From assembly GCA_024404115.1 (NCBI GenBank), contig JAKSQM010000004.1, forward strand, positions 145,868 through 209,867: DNA of 64,000 bases, written 5' to 3'. Under the pieces are notes generated by a model. It was not told where the DNA came from, searched no databases, and saw only the letters and a list, made by a program, of their open reading frames with translations. Below, piece by piece: positions 34,784 through 43,319 of the stretch. The translations under genes and the position numbers were made by a program. How positions within the stretch are numbered: the stretch's first letter is position 1; every line of letters starts with the position of its first letter. Source of the stretch: Clostridia bacterium (GTDB lineage: Bacteria > Bacillota > Clostridia > Oscillospirales > Acutalibacteraceae).

Positions 34784-36065
34784 CACAGCGGCAAATTTTG
34801 AAAAATTCTCACAAAAACAGCTCACCGTTCTTAACTGGTGGAGCAGAACATCGCCTTACAGAGAAAAGGATGCAATTATCTGTGATGGCGCAGTTCGCTC
34901 CGGCAAAACCGTGTGTACTTCTCTTTCGTTTATTATCTGGTCCTTTTATGATTTCAACGATACTTCATTTGCTCTTTGCGGCAAAACCATTGCATCATTA
35001 AAACGAAATTTAATTGTGCCAATGAAGCCTTTACTTACCTCCCTCGGTTTTGAATGTAAAGAAAAAATGTCAAAGAATCTTATGGAAATTTCATACAGGA
35101 ACAGAACAAACCGATTTTATCTTTTCGGCGGAAAAGATGAAGGCTCAGCTTCACTTATTCAGGGCATGACCTTAGGCGGAATTCTCCTTGACGAGGTGGC
35201 GCTTATGCCACGCTCCTTTGTGGAGCAGGCTATCGCCCGATGCTCCCTCGAAAACTCTCGCCTTTGGTTTAACTGTAATCCAGAGCATCCAATGCACTGG
35301 TTTTACAGGGAATGGATAAAGAAAGCACAAGAGAAAAACTGCCTTTATCTTCACTTCACAATGAAAGATAATCCAGGTCTTTCAGCAGGTATCAGAAAGC
35401 GATATGAATCTCTTTATTCGGGTGCTTTTTATCAGAGATTTGTGGAGGGTAAATGGGTTGCCGCCTATGGCACTGTTTACCCGATGTTCAGCCACGATAT
35501 TCATGTTAAAGAGCCACCCGAAGGTGAGGCAGAGGAATATTATATTTCCTGCGACTACGGAACAGTGAACCCATGCTCGGCGGGGCTTTGGGGAAGATTT
35601 GGCGGCAAGTGGTACAGAATAGACGAATACTATTATGATTCACGCAGGGAGGGGGAGCAGAAAACCGATTTTGAGCATTACCTTGCAATCGATAAGCTTG
35701 CAAGGCAAAGAGAAATCGAAGCGATTATTGTTGACCCCTCTGCCGCCAGCTTCATTCAGTGTATCCGCCGTGAGGGAAAATTCAAGGTTATTCCAGCCAA
35801 AAATGATGTTGTTGACGGCATAAGGCTGGTGTCTGACGCTCTTAAAAAAAGAGAGTTTTTTATATCGCCAAGGTGCCACGATATTCTGAGAGAATTTTCA
35901 CTTTACAGATGGGACGAAAAGTCGTTGAGGGACGCACCTCTTAAAGAGAATGACCACGCAATGGACGATATGCGTTATTTCATTGCAACGGCATTGAACA
36001 GACCCGAAAGCGACTTTTTCGCCCTGAGTGTTGACAGAAAGGAGAAACAGAATTGGGACTTTTAA
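34773..36065 (+). CDS. Phage terminase large subunit (PBSX type)
   Basis: 430 residues. ATPase domain with Walker A GAVRSGKT near residue 40 and Walker B GILLDEVAL near 137; RNase H-like nuclease with CDYGTVNP near 254, VDPSAAS and DHAMDDMRYF near the end. All key acidic residues are present, so it looks functional. It packages DNA into procapsids through the portal. The end overlaps the portal gene. Confidence 0.93.
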   Translation: MRNSTAANFEKFSQKQLTVLNWWSRTSPYREKDAIICDGAVRSGKTVCTSLSFIIWSFYDFNDTSFALCGKTIASLKRNLIVPMKPLLTSLGFECKEKMSKNLMEISYRNRTNRFYLFGGKDEGSASLIQGMTLGGILLDEVALMPRSFVEQAIARCSLENSRLWFNCNPEHPMHWFYREWIKKAQEKNCLYLHFTMKDNPGLSAGIRKRYESLYSGAFYQRFVEGKWVAAYGTVYPMFSHDIHVKEPPEGEAEEYYISCDYGTVNPCSAGLWGRFGGKWYRIDEYYYDSRREGEQKTDFEHYLAIDKLARQREIEAIIVDPSAASFIQCIRREGKFKVIPAKNDVVDGIRLVSDALKKREFFISPRCHDILREFSLYRWDEKSLRDAPLKENDHAMDDMRYFIATALNRPESDFFALSVDRKEKQNWDF

Positions 36066-37201
36066 AAAGACTTTCTGAATCTAAAACGGCTGTATCGGTG
36101 CCGCAGACATATAAGCCCAATCCGTTCAACTTCTTAAACGGCTATGTTCCGCTTTTTAACGGCTACACAAGCCTTTACCGTGAGCTTCGTGAGGCAATCC
36201 CCATAATTGATGCGGCAATTTACAAGCTTGTTCGCCTTACAGTGGGGTTCAGAATAGAATGTACCGATGAAAAAAATACAGAGAAAATCAACAGCTTTTT
36301 AGGTGAAATCCCAGTTGGTTCAAACAGATACGGCATTTATGAGTTTATCTCCTCTTATTTTGAACAGCTTCTCACCTATGGCACAGCAGTTGGTGAAATG
36401 GTAACAGATAAAAGAGGAAATCTTGCCGCTCTTTTTAATGCGGATTTAAGAAATATCGAGCTTAAAAAGAGTGATGACGGCATGAAAACTCTTGTCTGCA
36501 CAGGCTCCTTAGGAATGGCTGAGCCTGTGAAATATCAGAATCTTGTGCTTTTATCGGTGCTTAACCCTGAGGGGGACAGCATTTGCGGTGTATCGCTTCT
36601 GAAAGGATTGCCTTTTGTCAGCGGAATTATCACAAAAATTTTCACCACAATCGGTGAAAACTGGGAGAGGGCAGGCAATGTCCGCTATGCCGTTACATAC
36701 AAGCCTCAGAATGATGTAATGGATAGAGCCTATGCCAGAGAACGGGCACAGCAGGTTGCAAAGGAATGGGGCGAAGCTATGAAAGCAGGCGGCCCCGTAA
36801 GAGATTTTGTTGCTGTTGGCGATGTTTCAATCAAAGCCATTGGTGCAGATAATCAGATACTTGACTGCGAAGTTCCCGCAAGGCTTATGCTGGAGCAGAT
36901 AGTGGCAAAAACGGGCATTCCTCCTTTTCTTTTAGGTCTTTCATGGTCATCAACAGAGCGAATGTCAAGCCAGCAGGCAGATTTGCTCACAAGCGAGCTT
37001 GAAGCTTACAGGCGAATACTCACACCCGTCATTCTGAAAATCTGCAGCACTTACCTTAAACTTAACGGTATTGCAGATAAGCCCACCGTTGTGTGGGATG
37101 ACATAACGCTTCAGGATGAGGTTGAGCAGAGCAGGGCAAGGCTTTATGATGCCCAGAGGATGAAAATTGAAAACGAACTGAAAGGAGAAAACAATGGCTG
37201 A
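36053..37201 (+). CDS. Phage portal protein
   Basis: 382 residues; matches HK97/SPP1-type portals in layout. The N-terminus anchors (VPLFNGYTSLYRELREA), followed by a central wing-stem-clip region and GIPPFLLGLSWSSTERMSS, a stretch typical of portals. A TTG start at 36053 is used with AAAGGAG 8 nt upstream. It overlaps terL by 13 bp and the protease gene by 8 bp. The predicted product is intact. Confidence 0.9.
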   Translation: MGLLKRLSESKTAVSVPQTYKPNPFNFLNGYVPLFNGYTSLYRELREAIPIIDAAIYKLVRLTVGFRIECTDEKNTEKINSFLGEIPVGSNRYGIYEFISSYFEQLLTYGTAVGEMVTDKRGNLAALFNADLRNIELKKSDDGMKTLVCTGSLGMAEPVKYQNLVLLSVLNPEGDSICGVSLLKGLPFVSGIITKIFTTIGENWERAGNVRYAVTYKPQNDVMDRAYARERAQQVAKEWGEAMKAGGPVRDFVAVGDVSIKAIGADNQILDCEVPARLMLEQIVAKTGIPPFLLGLSWSSTERMSSQQADLLTSELEAYRRILTPVILKICSTYLKLNGIADKPTVVWDDITLQDEVEQSRARLYDAQRMKIENELKGENNG

Positions 37202-38162
37202 AAACTATAAACCGCAGGCAAAGGGCGTTTCAGCACAGGAGCTGGCGCTGATAAATAAATTAACCTATAAAGAGCTTTCGGCAGAAGAGGTTTTTTCATT
37301 CAGCGTTAATCTTTGCGATAATGAAATTGACAGGGACGGCGATTGCTTTGACGACATGGCACTTGAAAAACTCAGTGAGCTTTTTATAGGCGTAACGGGA
37401 ATTTTTGACCATATTCATTCAAGCAAGAATCAGACAGCAAGAATATATTCTGCCTCTGTTGTGGGTGCAGAGGGCAGGCTCACTTCACAGGGCAAGCCTT
37501 ATAAAGCACTGAGAGCCAAGGCGTATATGCCAAAAACTGATGACACTGTCCCCATCATGGAAAAAATAAATGCAGGCATTTTAAAGGAGGTCAGCGTTTG
37601 CTGTTCCGTTGAAAATTACACCTGCTCAATTTGCGGAAACGATTTAAGAAGTGAAAAATGCACCCATATCAAGGGTGTGGAATATAACGGCAGTCTTTGT
37701 TATTGCGTTCTCAAAGAGCCTAAAGATGCCTACGAGTGGTCTTTCGTCGCCATACCTGCTCAGCCGGGTGCAGGCGTAACAAAAGGTTTTGAAAAAAGCA
37801 AGGTTGCCAAAACCTTTTCTGAATGCGAAAAATCCTTGAAATCAGGACGAGAAATCCTGATAGACAGCGTTCTTTCAAAAAAGATGGGCGAAAAGCTCAC
37901 AAAGCTTCAGAAAGATGCGGCTTTGGGCAGAGAATACAAAAACGATATTACGGCGCAGATTATCCGTTATTCATCAATGATTCTTGATGATTTCGATTCC
38001 GCCTCTGTTAAGAAAATGTGCGAAACACTTGATATTGACGAGCTGAAAGCATTGCGTGAATCACTTGTTTCAAAGGTGGCACAGCAGGTTCCACTTGAGC
38101 CTCAGCTTGTGTGCGCACCTGTTAAGGCAGAGAGCGGCTCAAACAACGATTTTATATTTTAA
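37194..38162 (+). CDS. Phage capsid maturation protease with scaffold-like C-terminus
   Basis: 322 residues. The N-terminal 200 resemble prohead proteases (FSVNLCDNEIDRDGDCFDD, GIFDHIHSS, KEVSVCCSVE with the likely Ser nucleophile, WSFVAIPAQPGAGVTKGF). A CSICGNDL-C-H segment at about 142-155 could bind metal. The C-terminal 120 are helical and would act as scaffold. It sits between portal and capsid, the usual place. The family call rests on position and motif pattern. Confidence 0.75.
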   Translation: MAENYKPQAKGVSAQELALINKLTYKELSAEEVFSFSVNLCDNEIDRDGDCFDDMALEKLSELFIGVTGIFDHIHSSKNQTARIYSASVVGAEGRLTSQGKPYKALRAKAYMPKTDDTVPIMEKINAGILKEVSVCCSVENYTCSICGNDLRSEKCTHIKGVEYNGSLCYCVLKEPKDAYEWSFVAIPAQPGAGVTKGFEKSKVAKTFSECEKSLKSGREILIDSVLSKKMGEKLTKLQKDAALGREYKNDITAQIIRYSSMILDDFDSASVKKMCETLDIDELKALRESLVSKVAQQVPLEPQLVCAPVKAESGSNNDFIF

Positions 38163-38176
38163 CAAGGAGGTTTTTT

Positions 38177-39220
38177 ATGTCTTTTGACAATTTAAGACTT
38201 GAAAAAGGAATGTACGGCAACGGCTGCACATTCACTCAGATGCTCGAAAAGGCAGACCCATCTGAAAATTACAGAGGTACTGCCCTTGAGGGTCTTGACG
38301 CATTCCAGCGTCAGCTTAAAAGATTTGATATAAAGGTGTCGGGACCCGACAGCAGTGTTGTTGGCAAATTCTTCCAGACATCAGATGCGGCGGTGCTTTT
38401 CCCCGAATATCTCACAAGGGTTATCCGCTGCGGAATTGACGAGGCAAATTATCTTTCAAGCATTGTTGCAACCACAACAAATGTTGACTCAATGGATTAC
38501 AGAGCTGTTGATTTCAAGCTGGATTATGACACTGCAACAGATGCAAAGAAAAGAGAAATATGGCCGTCTCTTCCTGAGGGTGAGCTGGTGCCCGAGGTAC
38601 AGTATACAATCGGGGACAGGCTTGTAAGGCTTCGCAAAAGAGGCAAAATGTTCTCTGCTTCTTACGATGCTATCCGCTTCCAGCGTCTTGATGTTGTGGC
38701 GGTTGCGCTCAAAAAAATCGGTGCATCAATGGCTCACAATATTACAGCCGACGCTATGAAAACAATCTATGACGGTGATGATGCAGACGGCACAAACGCT
38801 GCCGAGGTCAAATCCGTCAGCACATTCAATTTCAACAATCTTGTTGATTTCTGGGCAGGCTTTTCGCCCTATAAGCTGACAACGCTTATCACAACCCCTG
38901 CGGTGGCGGCAACGCTTATTAAAATGACCGAATTCAGAGATGCGGCGGCAGGTCTTGACTTCCACGGCACAGGCAAGCTCATTTCGCCATTTGGTGCAGA
39001 CCTTATCTCTGCAAAGGGACTTGTGCCCGACTCCGCAATTGTTGGCCTTGATAAGAGCTGTGCCCTTGAACATCTCAAGGTTGGCGATATTGAGGTTGAA
39101 TACGGCAAGCTTATTGACCATCAGCTGGAGCAGGTGGTTATAACATCAATTAACGGCTTTGCAAAAATCTTTGAGGGCGCAAGCGGAGTTATGGCAACCT
39201 CCGGTGGCGATAAATGGTAA
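38177..39220 (+). CDS. Phage major capsid protein
   Basis: 347 residues. Position after the protease, length and the long Lys/Arg-rich central region fit an HK97-fold capsid protein (FPEYLTRVIRCGIDEA, RLRKRGKMFSASYDAIRFQ). AAGGAGG lies 7 nt before the ATG. The gene is intact and overlaps the next by 7 bp. Confidence 0.85.
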   Translation: MSFDNLRLEKGMYGNGCTFTQMLEKADPSENYRGTALEGLDAFQRQLKRFDIKVSGPDSSVVGKFFQTSDAAVLFPEYLTRVIRCGIDEANYLSSIVATTTNVDSMDYRAVDFKLDYDTATDAKKREIWPSLPEGELVPEVQYTIGDRLVRLRKRGKMFSASYDAIRFQRLDVVAVALKKIGASMAHNITADAMKTIYDGDDADGTNAAEVKSVSTFNFNNLVDFWAGFSPYKLTTLITTPAVAATLIKMTEFRDAAAGLDFHGTGKLISPFGADLISAKGLVPDSAIVGLDKSCALEHLKVGDIEVEYGKLIDHQLEQVVITSINGFAKIFEGASGVMATSGGDKW

Positions 39221-39594
39221 ACGAGCTTGATGTTTATGAGGTTCTGAAGCATCTGACAGCGGTGGACAGCACTCAGGAAATCATTGATTTATGCGCCCAG
39301 TGCTTTGAGTCAATCGTTAAAGAGCTGAAAAGCGGAACGGATACAGACGACCCGAGAATCCTTAATGCGGCTGCGGCAAAGGCGTTTTATCTTCTTTGCG
39401 TTAAAGAGAAATCAGCTCAGACGGGCGGTGAAATCACTTCCTTTAAAGCAGGCGATTTAAGCGTTTCACAAAAAAGCAGTGAGGCTGGCAGTAAGCTTGA
39501 AGCTGCCAGAAAGCTCTATGAATCTGAATTGAAAAAGCTCACCCCTTTATATGAGGACACAGGCTTTTTTGCAGGAAAGGTTGATATTACATGA
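39214..39594 (+). CDS. Phage head-tail connector-size protein
   Basis: 126 residues, mostly helical (MVNELDVYEVLKHLTAVDST...). Size, helical content and place after the capsid gene fit a connector or head-completion protein. No specific family is recognised. It overlaps both neighbours, as in tightly packed phage operons. Confidence 0.6.
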   Translation: MVNELDVYEVLKHLTAVDSTQEIIDLCAQCFESIVKELKSGTDTDDPRILNAAAAKAFYLLCVKEKSAQTGGEITSFKAGDLSVSQKSSEAGSKLEAARKLYESELKKLTPLYEDTGFFAGKVDIT

Positions 39595-39938
39595 ATGGAC
39601 TTGATATCAGCACAATGTTCAAAAAATTCGGCAGAGAAATAAGGCTTACCCGCGATGACGGCTGGTATTCGCCGATTTTTCACGGATTCATTCAGCCGCT
39701 GCGTTATAAAAATAAAATCTACCTTGACGGTGTTTATACGGTTATCGGCTTTGATAATCAGGGCAAATATCTTTATATCGGTCCGCCGGAGCATGACCTT
39801 ACAGTTTTTGACACAACGCAGGGTTATATTGAGGCGGACGGAGTTAAATACACCGTTGACCGAGCAGAAAAAGTTTATTATTCAGACACGCCTGTTTATA
39901 TATGGGCAATTATCAGAGAAGTTGTGGAGGTGTTATAA
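39591..39938 (+). CDS. Phage head-closure-size protein
   Basis: 115 residues, beta-rich with GWYSPIFHGFIQPLRYKNK and a DRAEKVYYSDTPVYIWAI end. Minor head or stopper proteins at this operon position have similar size and fold content. Its last base is shared with the next start. Family not firmly assigned. Confidence 0.6.
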   Translation: MNGLDISTMFKKFGREIRLTRDDGWYSPIFHGFIQPLRYKNKIYLDGVYTVIGFDNQGKYLYIGPPEHDLTVFDTTQGYIEADGVKYTVDRAEKVYYSDTPVYIWAIIREVVEVL

Positions 39939-40771
39939 TGGATTCAATAGTTGCACTGCCCTCAAAAATTGTTGACTGGCTTTCAACAAGACCTCAGCTC
40001 AGGGATATAAATTTCTTTACTGAATTTCCTCCTATCAATAAAGCTGTCCCCCTTAAAAAAGCCATTGTTGCAGTTGGCATACAGGAGCTGAAAATCGTTG
40101 ACAAGTTTGTTGAGAATGCAGAGGGCATTCTTGAAAGGCAGGAATATTGCAGAACGGCAGATATTCACGCAAGGCTCAGCATATGTGTGCCTTATTCGTA
40201 CGGTGGCTCAGCTTGCCATGAGATTTTCACAAAAATTATGGACGAGCTGACATTCTGCACGGATCTGAATATTACAGAATCTGACTGCGGAGAGATTGAA
40301 TCCGACAGAAACACCAGCGCACTTGTGCTGGGAGGCGGCTTTAAAATCAGCGCAGATTTCTGCCCTGGCGAGGTTGCCGATGACCATTATATTTCATTTC
40401 TTGATAAGGAGTTCCTTTGCGGCTCTCATATCAGAAATGAAGAGGTTCATGTTACCAACGAGGATAAAGCCAAATGGAACAACCCGTTTTTTGTGGGTAC
40501 ATATTTTGGCACAGGCTCAACCAGCAGGACAATTGAAGTCGGTTTCAAGCCAAGAATGATAATTCTTTTTTGCAGCGATTGCGCACCGTTTGAAATAAAT
40601 TTCGGCACGCAAAAGATTTTTGTGAATTTTGCCTTTGGTTCGGGCAATTACTGCACGCAGGGCATTTCGCTTACATCAAACGGATTCAAGGTCAGCAAAA
40701 GCACATTCAATAACTGCACCACTTCATTTAATGATACGGGCATGATATATTGCTATGCGGCAATGAAATAA
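39938..40771 (+). CDS. Neck-type protein fused to a tail-fibre-like C-terminal domain
   Basis: 277 residues. Residues 1-150 resemble small neck or tail-completion proteins in size and fold content. Residues 167-180 contain HVTNEDKAKWN, a linker pattern common in phage fibres. Residues 185-277 (GTYFGTGSTSRTIEVGFKP, then TGMIYCYAAMK at the end) resemble fibre tip domains of the GxxxGxGxxSRTIxLGFxPK type. The ATG at 39938 has GTGGAGG upstream. It is the last gene of the head module; no tail tube or tape measure follows. Confidence 0.6.
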   Translation: MDSIVALPSKIVDWLSTRPQLRDINFFTEFPPINKAVPLKKAIVAVGIQELKIVDKFVENAEGILERQEYCRTADIHARLSICVPYSYGGSACHEIFTKIMDELTFCTDLNITESDCGEIESDRNTSALVLGGGFKISADFCPGEVADDHYISFLDKEFLCGSHIRNEEVHVTNEDKAKWNNPFFVGTYFGTGSTSRTIEVGFKPRMIILFCSDCAPFEINFGTQKIFVNFAFGSGNYCTQGISLTSNGFKVSKSTFNNCTTSFNDTGMIYCYAAMK

Positions 40772-40776
40772 AAAAT

Positions 40777-40861
40777 GGACTGCCGCATTTAGCGCAGACC
40801 GAAAAGTAAAAAATAAAAAAGATGGTTTTAAAAGTAGAAACTACTGTTTAAGACCATCTTT
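40777..40861 (+). repeat. Structured repeat copy C, also a bidirectional terminator
   Basis: Starts GGACTGCCGCATTTAGCGCA and continues GACCGAAAA, 29 bases identical to copy B. An A-rich spacer and a hairpin with arms AAAGATGGT (40818-40826) and ACCATCTTT (40853-40861) follow. Loop and inner stem keep GAAACT and GTTTAA as in copy B although the outer stem sequence differs. It separates the phage head module from the convergent CPBP gene. Confidence 0.75.
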
Positions 40862-40914
40862 GTTTTATTGTGAAATATTATTTAAAATTGATTTTACTTT
40901 TCTAAGTGTTTTTG

Positions 40915-42129
40915 CTAGCTTTCAGAGTCATCAAGAATCTGCGATACACTTTCTTTACTGCTCTGTGTTCGCTTTTCAACTTCTTTTGCATATTCACGGT
41001 AAAAATCATTGATGTTTATATCTTTTAAATCAACAAGATTATCGTCTTTAGCATCATCTGAAAAAGAGGATGAGCCGTGGTGCATATGAAGATTTGTATG
41101 TGAAAATTCGTCGATTTTCTGCTGAACGCTGCCTTTTGAAAAATCATCAAGAAGCTTTTCGTTAGACTTTGCGTTAATATCATTCTGCTCTTTCATTCCG
41201 TCAATGGCTTCAACGCCACGCTCACGCTTTTGGCGGTATTCAATCTCTGCAAGCTCCTTTTGAAGCTTGTACTTTTCTCTTTCTGCCATTTTCTTTTTAT
41301 AATAAATCCAGACCATTACGAAAGAGATAATCTGAACAAGCATCAGCTTTATCATTGTTTGCCAGTTTGTGATTTTGCTCTGAGAAAAGAAAAGAGAAAA
41401 TGCAAGGAAATTATAAATATAATGGTCAAAGAAAACGAGCCATATATCGCCGCTGACTCTTGCCAGAAGACCCCATTTAATGCCTGTCATAAATTCATGA
41501 ATTACATAAAATGCAGCAATGGCAATCATAAATGTGATTCGTTCAAAAGCATAACCGTATGTATTGAAAACAACATTTCTTGCGTGATTCACAAGTGGCA
41601 GGGGAATATAAAGAATTGCCTGAATCAGGTTGGCATCAAAGAACTGATAAACGGGTCTTGCACTTCTTAAAGCGTAGCCTCTGAAAAACAGTTCTTTCAT
41701 AAAAACGCTCACAGCGATTGTTACAGCATAAATAAATGTAGCTTTTGGTATGCTTGCACCGTTACTGTAGTTAAGATTGGGAGGAATAAACTGAACCTTT
41801 GCCCACTCAAAACCAAGTGCTGCATAAATAAGCGCAAAAAGCCCAGCCACAATTGCAATGGGGACAAGAGAGAAAATTGCACCTCTGTAAAGACCTTTGA
41901 AGATTCTTTTTGGGCGGAGGTCAACGCCATACGCCCTTACATCTTTTTTCTTAATAAGGCAGGCGACAAAAATGCAGATTATGCCAATAACATGACCGTA
42001 AAGATTTGTGCCAAAAATTGTTGAATCGCCCCTGAGCTTCAGTGCAAAAACATCAATGCAGTGAGCTACAAGAACAAACAGATAAACATTAAAAATCTGA
42101 GGGAGAACTTTACTTTTCGGATTCGCCAT
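40915..42129 (-). CDS. CPBP family membrane metalloprotease-like protein
   Basis: 404 residues with about eight transmembrane segments in the first 260. Motif 1 reads KELFFRG instead of the usual EExxxR, so the first glutamate is lysine. A later HYIYN fits motif 3 HxxxN. A charged cytoplasmic C-terminal region of about 140 residues (KKKMAEREKYKLQKELAE...) is an unusual addition. CPBP proteins cleave prenylated or signal-like peptides, or act as bacteriocin immunity proteins. It has its own promoter. Confidence 0.75.
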   Translation of the reverse strand: MANPKSKVLPQIFNVYLFVLVAHCIDVFALKLRGDSTIFGTNLYGHVIGIICIFVACLIKKKDVRAYGVDLRPKRIFKGLYRGAIFSLVPIAIVAGLFALIYAALGFEWAKVQFIPPNLNYSNGASIPKATFIYAVTIAVSVFMKELFFRGYALRSARPVYQFFDANLIQAILYIPLPLVNHARNVVFNTYGYAFERITFMIAIAAFYVIHEFMTGIKWGLLARVSGDIWLVFFDHYIYNFLAFSLFFSQSKITNWQTMIKLMLVQIISFVMVWIYYKKKMAEREKYKLQKELAEIEYRQKRERGVEAIDGMKEQNDINAKSNEKLLDDFSKGSVQQKIDEFSHTNLHMHHGSSSFSDDAKDDNLVDLKDININDFYREYAKEVEKRTQSSKESVSQILDDSES

Positions 42130-42147
42130 CTAAAACACCTCTGCCGC

Positions 42148-42176
42148 ATTATATCATAAAAAAATAATGTTTACAA
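42148..42176 (-). promoter_or_regulatory. Promoter of the CPBP gene
   Basis: On the minus strand TTGTAA (42176-42171), 17 bp, TATAAT (42153-42148). The -35 box overlaps the end of the FkbM gene. Confidence 0.7.
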
Positions 42177-43244
42177 TATGTTATTCTGTGTAACAGCATA
42201 AAAATTTGATTCCCACGCAGGGATATACCTGTGATGATAAAAATAAAATCTGTAATTTTCACAAATAGAGTTTACAAGCAGGGGAATGGCGTACATATCA
42301 CTGTTTCTGTGGTATGCACACATATAAAGCTTAGGCAGATATTTTTTAATGGATTTCTGAGCGCCAGTGATTGCTTTCTCTTCACTTCCTTCAACATCCA
42401 TCTTTAAAAGTGTGAATTTTTCATGGATAAGCGAGTCAATATCCGTTGCCTCAACTTCAACATTTCCGCTCTTTGAAAGCTTTGAATTTCTGCCTTTCTT
42501 TTTTTCAAAAAGGAGGGTTTCTTTTTTATCCCACGCTGCAAGATTATATGTAAAAATATTTTCAGTTTCTTCAGTATTTTTTAAAAGCTTTTTGTAATTT
42601 TTTGCGTCAGCTTCAAGTGCAAAAATTTTTCTGTATTTTCCGTTTGTAAGGTCAATGAATTCTCTCACAGTGTCGCCGTCATAAGCGCCTAAATCAACAA
42701 AAACTTCATCATCGCCAAGGTGAAAAATTTCGCTGTAAATATAGCTCTTATCTTTTTCAGAACTGAAAAGGTATTGGATTTTTCCGCTGACTTTAAAGTT
42801 TAAAATATTGATGTAATTCTGCCTTGATTCATCGTCTGCAAGAAGAGAGTATGCTCTGTCAAATTCACTGTCGTGCTCCTCGATAAATTCACGGGTAAAA
42901 ACTCCGCTGTCTGCCACAGGAACATTCGGCGCAACAAACGGATGCTCAGAAGAAATCTTTTTTATAAAATCAATTGTTTCATCATCGTGAACGGCAAAGC
43001 ACATCACAATAAAAAAGTCCTTATATTCTTCGCAGATTTCACTGTATTTTTTTACTCTTTTTCCGTGAAAAATCTGACCTCTTACAAAGGCATCACCTGC
43101 AAAAATATCCGCAAACTCAACGCCCCTTTTCTGAAGCTCATCAATGACCATATCGGCGCCGTTGCCCATGCCGTAAAGAATAATGGGAAGCTCTGTGCTT
43201 TTGAGCACATCCCACACATTCTGTTCTATAATTTTTTCTATCAT
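42171..43244 (-). CDS. FkbM family methyltransferase
   Basis: 357 residues. The C-terminal 200 carry the SAM-dependent FkbM fold: VFVDLGAYDGDTVREF, ALEADAKNYKKL, then LLKMDVEGSEEKAI. The N-terminal 150 begin with ILYGMGNGAD, resembling a nucleotide-binding-like segment often fused to FkbM domains in surface glycan loci. Substrate unknown. AATAGGAGAT precedes the ATG. Confidence 0.87.
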   Translation of the reverse strand: MIEKIIEQNVWDVLKSTELPIILYGMGNGADMVIDELQKRGVEFADIFAGDAFVRGQIFHGKRVKKYSEICEEYKDFFIVMCFAVHDDETIDFIKKISSEHPFVAPNVPVADSGVFTREFIEEHDSEFDRAYSLLADDESRQNYINILNFKVSGKIQYLFSSEKDKSYIYSEIFHLGDDEVFVDLGAYDGDTVREFIDLTNGKYRKIFALEADAKNYKKLLKNTEETENIFTYNLAAWDKKETLLFEKKKGRNSKLSKSGNVEVEATDIDSLIHEKFTLLKMDVEGSEEKAITGAQKSIKKYLPKLYMCAYHRNSDMYAIPLLVNSICENYRFYFYHHRYIPAWESNFYAVTQNNIL

Positions 43245-43258
43245 CGCAAAATCTCCTA

Positions 43259-43306
43259 TTGTTTATGCTCTCTTATTATGATACAATATATTTAAGAATT
43301 TTGCAA
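43259..43306. promoter_or_regulatory. Overlapping divergent promoters of the FkbM and glycosidase genes
   Basis: Minus strand: TTGCAA (43306-43301), 17 bp, TATCAT (43283-43278). Plus strand: TTGTTT (43259-43264), 17 bp, TACAAT (43282-43287). The two -10 boxes overlap, so the promoters probably compete. Confidence 0.6.
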
Positions 43307-43319
43307 GGATTGTGATTCT

